Shown in pieces: positions 53,858 through 64,000 of a stretch of DNA of 64,000 nt (its first letter is position 1; each line of letters opens with the position of its first letter). Position numbers and translations under genes: made by a program. Source of the DNA: Pholis gunnellus (taxonomy: Eukaryota > Chordata > Actinopteri > Perciformes > Pholidae); the NCBI GenBank assembly GCA_910591455.2, contig OU342817.1, positions 20,338,890 to 20,402,889 of the forward strand, given 5' to 3'. A model generated the notes under the pieces. That model saw nothing but the letters and a program-made list of their open reading frames with translations. It did not search any database and was not told the DNA's origin.

Positions 53858-55380
53858 TCCAAATGTCAAATTCTGCCATTGTCGCAGTCATCATTCCATC
53901 CACTAGTGTTAATTAATATACGAGGTCGTTCATGTGGAATCAGCCCATCCTGATGAGTGTGACAGGCTGAGGACATTTCTTCATGCACAAAGCACAGCTG
54001 TGAGTAGTAACTGAAAGCTAAGGGCATCGTTGAGTCATTCTTTCTGCTGTGAAGCATTTAGTGTGAGCTAATCTTATATTAATATCATAGGATTAGCATA
54101 GGATCATTTAGCGTTGGTAATACCACCACTCAACACAAACACTTGCAACTGACTAGCTCTTGAAACTGAAGACACTTTATTTGTTTTTAACTATTTTCAG
54201 GGTTTTTTTGCCATCGGCGTGGTAAGCGGGGGTGCAGAGGGTGCATCATTATATCCTTGCTCGTCTCCTGTATGAAATGGCTGTATCCCCATTGTCCTGC
54301 AATATTCTACATTCATAATAATCTGGTTATGAGGGACAGCGCGTCTTTGTTCTGTGCAGAGAGCATCTGGACGAGCCGACACACCGTACCAGGGTGCTAT
54401 AATGTATCGATACAATGTTCACATCCCACAAAAGCAGTAGATAATATAGTCGTTCCGCTAGAATGAGCAGTGGAAAATGAATCAATAGCACAACGGTAGT
54501 TAGTTCTATACTCATTGTGTTATGTCTTGAACTCACCTGATGCACCTGGTGCCGCTCAGCAGCCCTGACTGTTGAGCATCAGCTGGTTTAGGTGTGCTGG
54601 AGCAATCTGCAGGTTTGTGTTTTTAAGTCTGGAGCTTCTAACCCAGGATCTAGGCTATAAATTATTATTATTATCATGTGCAAGTTCCTTTATGTAAACC
54701 TAATTTCAAACATATCTAAAATATGATTTCACAGGACAAACAGTGCCAGAGAATTTAATGATCAGATGAATGTTGAGGCTTTGATATGTGTAAACAATAA
54801 AGTAATTAGTCAACAACAGCAAATTTTGTCTTTGACCTTCTTGGGTGTCTATAGAAATAATAATAATAATCCCAAATAATGTAAAATTGCATAGTTGTAA
54901 GTCAAAAACCTTGAAATTGTCTTGTGGCTAAATAGGTTTAAAATGAATGTAAAACCAGTAACATTTACCATTTCTGTAGTAACAGAGTAGAATAGGGTTG
55001 TAACGTGAGTGGCAGTGAGCAATACAAAGCACTGTGGTATTTTACGACACGGATTGGAAGCTTCGGTAGAGACCGAGTGAATCAAAAGAGGCGTGGTGGG
55101 AAATACTGTTTTAACATGAACCAAAAATGGTTTCCTAACTGTTAAGACAGCGAGCTAACTTTAGCCCTCCAGCTGTCACAGAGTTAGCTGAGACTCCACG
55201 TATCAGTGTCTAATTCACATTATAGTGACAATCAGTAGGACACAGTTTGCCAAACTGCTAAAAAAAGTCCTGACAGTACTGTTTGGCGTAGCTATCAATG
55301 CTGTTAGCATGTTGCCAACTTAGTCACTTTCTTGCTAAATCTGGCGACTTTCCAACTCCTCTAAACTGTATGCTCAAAAA
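53858..55380. other. No gene seen (about 1.5 kb)
   Basis: AT-rich intergenic sequence; only short frames without motifs. Confidence 0.5.
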
Positions 55381-56247
55381 TACAGCAAGGAGTGGCAGTC
55401 AAACCCTGAATTCAAAGGATGGATGAAGCCGTCTGTTGGCGATGATTCACGGCCATACTGCCTGTATTGTAAGGCTGATTTCGACGCCAAACCTTGTGAT
55501 ACAAAAAAACACATGACAACTCAAAAACATACTCAAAAGGCAAAGCCTTATAACAGTTCCACCCAAAGCAAGCTGCCATTAATGAGTCAAAATATTGACT
55601 CTGCAAAAAAGGCTGAAGCCACCATGGCATTAGCTATTGCTGAACACTGTTCCATGCTGGCATGTGATCACATTGGGGAAGCATGTAAATCTGCTTTCTC
55701 AGACTCCACTGCTGCTACTCACTTCAAAATGCACAGGACAAAGTGCACAGAAATGATAAATAGTGTTCTAGCACCGTACTTTCTAAAAAAGTTGGTCGCA
55801 GATGTGGGTGACCAGCATTTCACCCTCCTCCTCGATGAGTCCACAGATATTAGTGTTTCTAAGAACCTGGGGGTTATGATAAGGTACTTTAGTGACACCA
55901 AACACACAATTGTCTCAACATTTCTGGGGCTTGTTGAGTTGGAGGGAGGAGATGCCAGATCTATAGCTGTTGTGGCTTTCCTGGAGAAGTGTTGTCTTAA
56001 TAACGAGAAACTCCTGGGGATAGGGACTGACAATGCCTCCGTTATGACGGGGATTAACAATGGGGTCCATAAAGTGCTGAAGGAGGAGCATGGCCTCAAA
56101 GATCTGGTTCTTATTCGCTGTGATTGTCACTCTCTGCATCTTGCTGTAAGTCATGCTTCCAATGACACCATCCCCCGCAGTGTGGAGTACTTAGTACGGG
56201 AGACTTATAACTGGTTTTCAGTGTCTCCAAAGCGCAGGGAGGCCTAA
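55381..56247 (+). pseudogene. hAT transposase N-terminal half (DUF4371-like)
   Basis: Open plus-strand frame of 274 codons from 55,423, and open upstream to about 55,385 (SKEWQSNPEFKGWMK). A TTF/BED-type finger (YCLYCKADFDAK ... KKHMTTQKH) is followed by the RNase H-fold start: LLLDESTDISVSKNLG (first Asp), GIGTDNASVMTG (second Asp) and CDCHSLHLAVSHA (conserved C-x2-H). This is the architecture of the ZMYM/ZBED-like hAT transposases with DUF4371. The frame ends abruptly at 56,247, before the insertion domain and hATC, which appear on the other strand. Confidence 0.8.
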
Positions 56248-56538
56248 ATCTAAATGGACCAAAAAGAGACAATAGAAAAAACTGTCAATGGCAATGTGAG
56301 AAAATGATGGTAACTAGTCAGGCCCTAATTCAGGTTCATTTTTATTTATTTTTTCAGAAGCCCCTCCACACACAACACGCTGTGCTGGCTCACAGAAAGA
56401 GTACGTCATCTTCATTTTGGTCAAGGCTTTCCATGGCAGGGTCAGTAACTGAGGGAGCTGACTTAAATGAGAAAGCAGCTGATGTGCCAAAAAGCTGCAA
56501 AACATTACCAGGCATGCAGCTTGTGCGTCATAGCAAGG

Positions 56539-56724
56539 CTAGTTAAGGGTCTGCAAGGACATCCGATTTCTAAGTTTGCTTTCTACCACACTCATCTGGC
56601 TGAATAATCTCTCGACTTCAGCATTCAAGTGTGGCAAGGACAACACAGACACAGCAGCCATGGCAAGTTCCTGAAACGGCTTGATATCAGCTGCATCCCT
56701 GAACTTCCAAATCTCACTCCAGAA
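56539..56724 (-). pseudogene. hAT C-terminal dimerisation (hATC) fragment, opposite strand
   Basis: The minus strand reads FWSEIWKFRDAADIKPFQEL, then AAVSVLSLPHLNAEVERLFS and QMSVVESKLRNRMS, ending in TAG at 56,539-56,541. This is the hATC block that normally closes the transposase, with the hallmark Glu in NAEVERLFS. It faces the N-terminal half at 55,381-56,247, so the locus is rearranged. Confidence 0.8.
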
Positions 56725-57210
56725 GCCCGCTGTGTTTTCTGTTTCATTTCACTTACTAACACTGCACCCAACCTTCTGACATATCGTTTCGAGGGCTCAA
56801 TTGAGTTGTTGTTGATTTGTGTCTATTGTCGCTGTGTGGGAGCGGTTCAACATGAATGACTTGGGGATATAAACAATTAACCGTTTAGCCGTAAACTGAT
56901 AATAAGTATTTAGAATTAGTATTTTTTAAAGGAGAATAGCGTTGGTCCATTTCAGTGTGTCTGAGCGGAAGCACGTTGTTACAGAGTTGTTGCTAACTTT
57001 GAGGCTAACAGCCTAACAGCCTTCACTAACTAACTAACTTCATCGTCACACACACACACTCTCTGTGTTCCAATACCCAACACAACCATGCTATTCAGTA
57101 TGCCAGAAAAAGAGCGTTAGTGTGTCACTTGCAGTATGCCACAAATACACATTCTGCTATATCTGATCATGCTTTTCTGGCTATTCTGACCCACAATATT
57201 TTATATATAT

Positions 57211-57415
57211 AGGGACAACTGTGGCTAAGTCGTAGAGCAGTCGTACTTCAATCAGTAGATCGCGGTTCAATCCTTGTGTGAATGTTGGGGTATGAACGGT
57301 TACTTAAAGACCTGATAGCAAGGTGGCACCTTGCATGGTAGCCACTGCCATCAGTGTATGAATGGGTGTGAATGGGTGAATGATAACATGTAGTGTTGAA
57401 AGGACGGAGTATGCC
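57211..57415 (+). mobile_element. tRNA-derived SINE
   Basis: The head has CTGTGGCTAAGTCGTAGAGC (A box) and GCGGTTCAATCC (B box). The body has AAGGTGGCACCTTGCATGGT and the repeated 'gaatgggtgtgaatgggtga'. Same family as 27,050-27,303. Confidence 0.85.
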
Positions 57416-58089
57416 AGGCAGAAACAGCTGACAACGTTGCAGCTAAGCTAATTAATGCGGCGGAGACGTGCTAGGAAAGTTACCAAGGCTGCTAACTGGA
57501 GACTACGTTTCCTGTCTTGCACATCCACTGAAACAGGTCACATCACTGTCTGCAAATCAGGTGGTTTGCACTTTGTAGTCGCACATAAACAGAAAAGACG
57601 AACCATGTATTCAGCGGAGTAACAATAATACTGCACATTACACACTAGCAAGTGAGACTGTGACTGCCCCCATCAGCATCACATTTTACACATCCATTAA
57701 CATTCAAACAACGATGATAGTTATACCAAGTGGAAAATTACGTCTAAATAAATGTACCGCCCCATTACACATTTTTTTGAGATAAACAGTAAACAGAAAA
57801 GATATTTCAGCAAAGCTGCTGCAGTATACATGGTGTGAATGTGTGGAGATTAGCCTGGGCTGATGCTAGATTCCATGGCTGAAATATGTCTGGCCTTGTC
57901 TGTAGGATATGGTATCACATACTGACAGCCTAAAAGATTAACTATTGTTTGTCCAAAACATATTTACTCAGCTCATTCATTATAAATATTGCAGTAGTAT
58001 TACTGTAGAGTACCAAATTTCACGGCCATCTATTTAATCGTTTTTGAGATATTTCACTCATGACCAAAACTGGCAACCTTACAGTGACA
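57416..58089. other. No gene seen
   Basis: Intergenic, AT-rich; nothing recognised. Confidence 0.4.
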
Positions 58090-58097
58090 GGTTAGTG

Positions 58098-58943
58098 CAG
58101 GGGTCGGCAACCCGCGACTCCGGAGCCGCATGCGGCTCTTCGGCCCGTCTGCTGCGGCTCCCTGAGGCTACATCCACTAATACGTTTAATACGAGTTTTA
58201 ACAAACAAAAACTATCTCCGTCCACACAGCGTTTCAGCATGGTTTTCGAGATCCAGACTAAAACGCCTGAAAACGAATATCACGTGACTATTCACGTACA
58301 CTGGGCATGCAGTGGGTGCCGGTGTTGCGTCCTACTGGTTTTCAAACCTACTGGTTTCCTTCCGTGCGTGTGTTGTGTTTGCGGAACAGCAGCAGCTGTT
58401 TTCTGCCTCTGTTGCCAGATTCGTCACACATTCACAAACATATTGCTGGAGATCTAAAAGCCACATCTCATATATATTGCAGGGATTATGATTGTATAAG
58501 TGTAGCACTACATCACAGCCACGTATGAAGAAATACATTGAAGAAAATATATTTATGGAAAGATCGCATCAACCTGGGTTCCAACCCTGTCGAGCAAAAT
58601 AGTAATATATTCAAAAACGGCCGCGCTACGCGATCCGCCACTTACATCTTAAGACGTAAAGTGCCTTTCCTTGTGTTTGACTGATCATGATCTGCAGACC
58701 CCCGCCCTCGGTAAACTATCGATGGATAAATCCAAAAGAAGAAAAGTCACGGAGGAAAATAGAGAGTTTAATTCTGCGTGGACGTATTCATTTGCTTTCA
58801 CTGCCAACGATGCTGGCTTACCTGTATGCTTGATATGTGGCGAGAAATTTGACATCAAATAGCTTTTGCGGCTCCAGACACATTTTATTTGGTGGAAAAT
58901 AGATCAAAATGGCTCTTTGGATAATAAAGGTTGCCGACCCCTG
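58098..58943 (+). mobile_element. Internally deleted hAT transposon with perfect 8-bp target duplication
   Basis: The ends CAGGGGTCGGCAACC and GGTTGCCGACCCCTG are perfect 15-bp inverted repeats. Both flanks are GGTTAGTG (58,090-58,097 and 58,944-58,951). Near the right end a plus-strand frame (58,722-58,862) reads KSKRRKVTEENREFNSAWTY and LPVCLICGEKFDIK, the BED-finger N-terminus of a GTF2IRD2-type hAT transposase, cut after the second Cys. The centre (about 58,165-58,660) is unrelated filler. Non-autonomous and probably fairly young. Confidence 0.9.
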
Positions 58944-59689
58944 GGTTAGTGGATCACTTAAGTCAGGAGGCTTTATCATCTGGGGACGATGGATTTCCAT
59001 TCAAAATATTATGGCCATCTTTCCTAAAGAGATATTTTGTGATCGACCAGATGACTGACAGACATGGACATCACCACCCCTAGTGCTCTGCCACTGGCAT
59101 GTGCATCAGTTTGATTGGGGAGGTAGGGCAAAAATACTGGTGAGTCAGTTTGGACCGGAAAGTCAATTAGGACTCTTTTTCGTGGTGGACACATGAATTA
59201 AACGCATCCTGACTATGCTTTAAAAGACTATAAAAGAAGTCGTTCAGAGCTACAAAACAACCAGACAATCTGTGTTCCTGTTCATGAACCAATAGATTGC
59301 ATTTGGTTGTCCTGCCGTTCCTGTACTTGCACTGTTTCATATGTGAGGTGATCTTTATGTATTGGTTTATTTGGTCATGGACAGTGCACATTAATAAAAC
59401 ATTGCTGTAAATGCGCCAGCATTAGCCAAGAGGCTATTTCACATCTGTAGCCCCAGAGCAGATGTTACAAAGTCAGCCTAAAAATAGAATATATTTACCA
59501 ACTTCTGAAAAGTATTTCAAAGCATATTATCCAACTATTATTTAAAAGTATTGATACACTTGGTATTGCAGTATTATGTTTGTGATACTGTATCGATTCT
59601 CAAAAACAATGAATCGATTTATAATTCATAGTTTACATGATTTATGATGATGAACAAAGATTTGTGGCACATAGTGGCTCCGATTGCAC

Positions 59690-60065
59690 AAAAAGTATAA
59701 TGTTGATGTATGAGAGACGCAAAGCAAATAGAAAGAGACTCACAATGACTACAAAGAGACGCAAAGCAACTACAAATATACTACACTGCAAAACAGCTAA
59801 AAAAGAGACAATAAGAGACTCACAGCTATGAAATGGGACAAAAAACACAAAGAGACACAGCAGCAACAAAGAGACTCAACATATTTACAAAAAGACACAA
59901 ATCAACTACAAAAAGACTGACAAAGACTACACAAAGCAACCACAGACATACAAAGTGACCACAAAGCGAGGCTGAAAACTATGTGTGTCCTGCTCCTCAG
60001 CAGGTGATGGGGCCTATTGCATGTCTATGCCCAGGGGGCCCTTGTCTTATTATCCGCCCATGCCC
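59690..60065. repeat. Degenerate tandem repeat (acaaagagacgcaaagcaac-like) and flanking dispersed repeat
   Basis: Irregular 15-25-bp units rich in 'acaaagaga' and 'aagcaactacaaa' from 59,690 to 59,970. They are followed by 'gggcccttgtcttattatcc', which I recognise as a common fish dispersed repeat end. No coding capacity. Confidence 0.6.
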
Positions 60066-60599
60066 ACATGGGCCTGGTGTACTTTAGGTCTGGGTCGGCT
60101 TCGCTACAGTATATGATGCTATTTCCGACATTAGTGGCCTATTCTTCCAACTCTTTGGCAACAGTTTGGGGAAGGCTTTGAGTGTGAGATGGCCTTCTGT
60201 TAGGCAAAGGAAGTGTTGCACGGTGTAAAATGATGTGGTGATTGCTGCTAATGTTTCGGGATTAAGCACTTGACTGTAGGATTATGAAGTTCAAGTCTCT
60301 GCAGAGGCTGCTGAGTAACAGTAACTGTCCATGGTGCTGGAAAGCAGTCTGTACTCTGCAGGACGAGAGGCTGCTTCACCTCAGGATTTCAACATCCCGA
60401 TTGACCGATTGCTGCATGCTGACAGGTAAACTGAGAGGCGGATTGATTCGCCTGCAATAGGAGATTTTGACCAGAGTCTTTACTTTGTTTTGTAACGGAG
60501 CTCAAATGGTATGCAAACAGCCGCGAGACAGAGAGACTGGCATTAAGAGGGAGAGAGTCATCGAGGGAGAGAGAGGAGGATGATGTCATAGTTTTTAGT

Positions 60600-61071
60600 T
60601 TGTGCCATAGAAGAAGCAGATGGATGCAGCCTTCCTCCTTTTCCTCCGCTCCTGTCTCCGTCTCCATCTCCACCCTCCACACCTGCCTCAGCACTCGGAC
60701 TCATCGAGGACAAAGAGGGAAAACCCGCAGAAGCAGAATCTGTTCGGGTAGGCTGTCTGCAGGCGGGGGACACAAAGCGGAAAAGCACCTGACTGTCGGC
60801 TGGATGTGAGCGGATCGCAGAAGTCCAATAAAGACGTGAAATGGACCAGAATATCGGAGCAAGCTCTGGGTCAGTCCTCTATTTTGTCTCGATTGTGTAT
60901 TATGAACAGGCGGCAGTGTGAAGGAGCTAGTCCTGCCCAGAAAGGAGGAGGAGGAGGAGGAGAGACACACACAGAAGGGTGTCGACGGAGAGAGGCAGGG
61001 GGAAGCCTAGAGGAGAAGAGGAGGGGAGGACCGCTGGAAAAATAAGAGAGTAATATTACAAGCTTTCAATA
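60600..61071 (+). promoter_or_regulatory. Likely xkr4 promoter/5' UTR region
   Basis: Sequence before the ATG becomes purine- and GC-rich (GGAGGAGGAGGAGG near 60,945). Short upstream frames exist. The start site is not determinable here. Confidence 0.35.
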
Positions 61072-61769
61072 ATGGCGGCTAAGTCGGACGGGGTCCTGAA
61101 GATGAAGAAGAGCGACGTGGCCTTCACCCCGCTGCAGAACTCGGAGCACTCCGGCTCGGTGCAGGGGCTCCACCCGGGTGCCCAGCCCGACTCTGCGGGA
61201 ACCGGGGACGGGGACTTCGCCAACGGGGAGTCGCGGTGCTGCGGCGGCGGTGGGGGCTCCAACTCGACGTGCCTTCGCCCGGGCAGTGAGCAGCAGAAAT
61301 ACACGGTGTGGGACTGCCTGTGGATCGTAGCCGCGGTGGCCGTGTATCTGGCCGACGTGGGCACCGACGTGTGGCTGTCGGTCGACTACTACCTCCGCCG
61401 CGAGTACTGGTGGTTCGGCCTGACGCTCTTCTTTGTGGTGCTGGGCTCCTTCTCGGTCCAGCTCTTCAGCTTCAGATGGTTCATCCACGACTTCGGCACC
61501 GAGGACTGCGCCGAATCCGCCGCCGATTGCGCCCACATGGACGGGAACAAGCTGCTGAGCGGCTCGGCCTCGCACGGCGACGTTACCGCTCAACACCACC
61601 CGGCCACGCCGCAGAGACAGGCGTCGACCGCCAGCAAGAACACTACGACCAACAGCACTGCGAGCACCGCGGTGGGCGGCAGAGGCAGGAAGCGGTCGGC
61701 CTACTACTCCTTCTGCGTCTGGTTCGGCCAGTCCGTCATCCACATCCTCCAGATGGGCCAGATATGGAG
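61072..61769 (+). CDS. xkr4: XK-related protein 4, exon 1
   Basis: XKR4 is a multi-pass plasma-membrane protein of the XK family that scrambles phospholipids after caspase cleavage. Exon 1 starts MAAKSDGVLKMKKSDVAFTP, nearly identical to the mammalian XKR4 start as I recall it, with a Gly/Ser-rich segment to about residue 72, TM1 at about 81-104 (DCLWIVAAVAVYLADVGTDV), TM2 at about 112-134 (YWWFGLTLFFVVLGSFSVQL), a polar loop (TPQRQASTASKN) and SVIHILQMGQIW before the donor GTAGGA at 61,770. It ends in phase 2, as needed for Arg-Tyr in the next exon. The remaining exons lie beyond the window. The exon is GC-rich, forming a likely CpG island, unlike its surroundings. Confidence 0.95.
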
Positions 61770-62839
61770 GTAGGATGGAGGCTTTGGGATGGGTAATGAC
61801 GGTGTGTGTGTGTGTATGGTGAAGTGTTTGTTTATGTGTGTGTGGTATAAATGAATGAATGAATGCTCTGGCAGTTGGTACTCTTGGCACCATGTTGGAC
61901 TCTGAATGAGGCCAGATCTTACAGTGTGGCTACCAGCTGCCATCTTTGACATGCTCCCATCTGCAGGGCCAACAGTCGCTTATCTTCTATATCCATACAC
62001 TGATGGGTCATCATCACACGGGAACGATAGGTAGGGAGTGGGCTCCGGCCTGTCAGACACACCTGGTGTCAAGCAGCGGATACTTCTCTCTTTTGGTGCC
62101 ATTGGAAAGAACTTCCTACACAGCCTCCGGGTGCAGACATGAATTTGAATGACCCCGTAACTCAAGATGCACATGGTTGCGTTTGACAACAGCCAGCCCA
62201 GTCATTCATTAAATCTTGCTAACCATTGCTGACTTATCCTGGGGTGCACATGCTGCAGAGTAACCAGTGGTGGAAGAAATATTGGTGGGACTTTCTATGA
62301 TGCCCATGTGCATAAGGCATTATTAACATTCGTATGACGCGTTATAATCTGCTTGTTGATTATTTGTTGCAGCTCTAATGTTTTATATTGAAATTGTGCA
62401 AAATATCATACATTCCCGAGCTTAACCGCCGTTGGAAAATGTACCAGTCTTTGCAACTCTGTCACTTAGTTTAACCTTCTGTTAGAGAGGACAAAGACAA
62501 GCAGCAAATCCTCAGAGCCAGTAACCCGCCCCCCCCCCCCCCACACACACATCCAACTAAATCAGATCACATGACCTCGGGTGGCCCTGGCTGCAGCTAA
62601 AGTGTCTACGAACCTGTACATTAGTATGACAGTTTATTACAGAACTATTTGCTGTTTTTTTGGTGCATAAAAATGATCCTGATGTGTCCATCAGTGGTGA
62701 TATGGGACGGAAATCTCAAACGTCAGGCAGAAATGTGAGATGTGAACGTGCTAGTGAATTTGTCTCAGTAGAGCGATTCATTTTACGGTCTGTTGATGTT
62801 TTGTAGAAACCTAATTTGGAAACCTACATTACTGTTCAC
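61770..62839 (+). other. xkr4 intron 1, first part
   Basis: GT-rich start (61,800-61,850), otherwise nothing recognisable; a C run lies at about 62,529-62,542. Confidence 0.5.
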
Positions 62840-63048
62840 CAGTGGCGGGCCGTGCATTTCATACCTGGGCCTTCACTGCTGTCCTGCAGCTGAACTACCT
62901 AACCTCATTATGACGCCACAGCTACGGTTATTATTTGTTTCGTGTAAAAATGAAGCTCAACACCTATAAATACACTAACTGCAGAGTGCAGATAACGTTA
63001 CATGAATATGCACACGGGATGCTGCGTCATTAACGGACAATGCATTAA
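62840..63048. mobile_element. hAT family fragment, interrupted by piggyBac
   Basis: Starts CAGTGGCGGGCCGTGCATTT and matches the left end of the element at 29,127, including 'cattatgacgccacagctac' and 'gtcattaacggacaatgcat'. The match ends at TTAA, where a piggyBac-type terminus begins. Confidence 0.75.
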
Positions 63049-64000
63049 CCCTTGTGTCATCTTAGGGGTCAAAAATGACCCGCCACTATGTGTAACAGCA
63101 TAGGAAACCCCCTTCATGATATTTTTTCAACTTGAAATTCAACGACTTTTCCAAGAATGACCCCAACTTGAGACAAAGTTAAAAATTGCCGTTGTTCATA
63201 TTTCCATAAAAGCTGTACACCAACAGGGTACAAATCTTGTCTTAGGGGTCATTTTTGACCCGGCAGTTGTAAAATCATTTTTATACTACAGAAACCATAA
63301 AAAAACACACCACCACAACACACACACACACACACACACAAGACATTGAGATTACGTGTGCTACTGATTGAACTCAGGGGAAACTAAAACGTTCTCGCGA
63401 ATATGCAGCGTCTCCCCTCCACGACCCCACACCTGGCTGAAGTTCACAGACTAAATACAAACAAGATCAGAGAGAATAAACATTTCTTGAAAGCATTGTT
63501 TACTAATGGGGAATGCAGTCAGGGGCTATAAGGGTGCTGCAGATGACAGCACCAGACAACTGGAAAAGGATGGATGAGCTTGACCTGCGTGCCTACATCG
63601 GGCTGCTAATCTTAGCAGGTGTGTGTAGGTCCCGAGGCGAGGCTGCATCGGGATGCAGAGAGTGGAAGGGCGATTTTCCGTGCAATGATGTCACTAAAAG
63701 TATTTCATACTTTCTCAAAAACGATACGATTTGATAATCGTGAGTCAAGACCGTGGCGTGTGACAGACAAACCTGCGGCCATAAGAGAGGTCTGGGAGAA
63801 GTGGATTCCAGATGAAACAGTCTTTCTGCACTGGGAAGAGGAAACACTTAGATATTCACAAAGTTTGTGATGAATGACAGTTTGTTTCTTCATGCAAAAT
63901 AGATTTGGGGTTTAAAATGCAATCAAGCTGTTTTATTTTAGGGGTTTAGTGAAGGCGGGTCATTTTTTACCCTTGGGACAAGTGGTGTATACAGAAAGTT
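63049..64000 (+). mobile_element. piggyBac-type transposon, truncated coding region
   Basis: After TTAA (63,045-63,048) the sequence starts CCCTTGTGTCATCTTAGGGG, with a second inverted 'taggggtcatttttgacccg' at about 63,243. Plus-strand frames from 63,513 give RAYIGLLILAGVCRSRGEAA; in another frame SLKVFHTFSKTIRFDNRESR and AAIREVWEKWIPDE follow, the N-terminal part of the piggyBac DDE domain, with a frameshift near 63,640 and a stop after the fragment. Catalytic Asp residues are missing. A 'ggcgggtcattttttaccct' stretch at 63,953 suggests the right end is close to the window edge. Confidence 0.75.
63303..63340. repeat. (CA)n microsatellite inside the piggyBac copy
   Basis: CA-rich run between the subterminal repeat and the transposase fragment. 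Confidence 0.8.

Noticed and set aside
61066..61893. 275-codon frame antisense to xkr4 exon 1
   Set aside because: Shadow of a GC-rich exon in another frame; no motif, and xkr4 on the plus strand explains the sequence.

Overview
The window is nuclear DNA of a ray-finned, probably percomorph, fish. It has AT-rich introns and spacers, long CA/GT microsatellites, tRNA-derived SINEs with the usual teleost body, Tc1, piggyBac, hAT and PIF/Harbinger fragments, L1- and L2/Rex-type LINEs, and host genes whose exons read as clear vertebrate orthologues. No prokaryotic features or CRISPR arrays were seen.

Layout. Positions 1-18,000 are a transposon-rich block: two exons of a SAMD3-like C-terminal region, a LINE 3' end, an L1-type ORF1 between two nearly identical 225-bp copies of another SAMD3-like segment, a PIF/Harbinger remnant, a long one-frame DDE-type transposase relic with five stops, a truncated Tc1, an intron-rich Ginger1-like gene (gypsy-type integrase + Ulp1/C48 protease + PHD finger) on the minus strand, and an L2/Rex-type LINE reverse transcriptase. 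From 18,041 to 34,694 lies a complete 20-exon kifap3 (kinesin-associated protein 3, plus strand, 776 aa after splicing). Positions 34,700-40,470 hold 3' flank, a tRNA-Leu(CAG), a foldback repeat and an isolated last exon resembling TMEM272. From 52,285 down to 40,754 lies a complete 14-exon niban1-like gene (minus strand, about 1,007 aa), tail to tail with kifap3. After 52,800 there are a BEL/Pao fragment, a rearranged hAT transposase, a short hAT element with perfect target-site duplications, and then exon 1 of xkr4 (61,072-61,769, plus strand), whose first intron carries a hAT repeat interrupted by a piggyBac copy.

Most notable: (1) kifap3 carries two minor-class (U12) introns, one with AT-AC ends and one with GT-AG ends; both are supported by donor, branch-site and reading-frame evidence. 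(2) The Ginger1-like locus spreads a DDE integrase, zinc finger, GPY motif, Ulp1 protease and PHD finger over about 15 exons. Its integrase half is broken, while its protease half splices cleanly without a stop.

The host genes are not an operon. They are independent single-gene units: kifap3 for kinesin-2 and ciliary transport, niban1 for stress and survival signalling, and xkr4 for phospholipid scrambling. Family names come from recognised motifs; no database search was possible.
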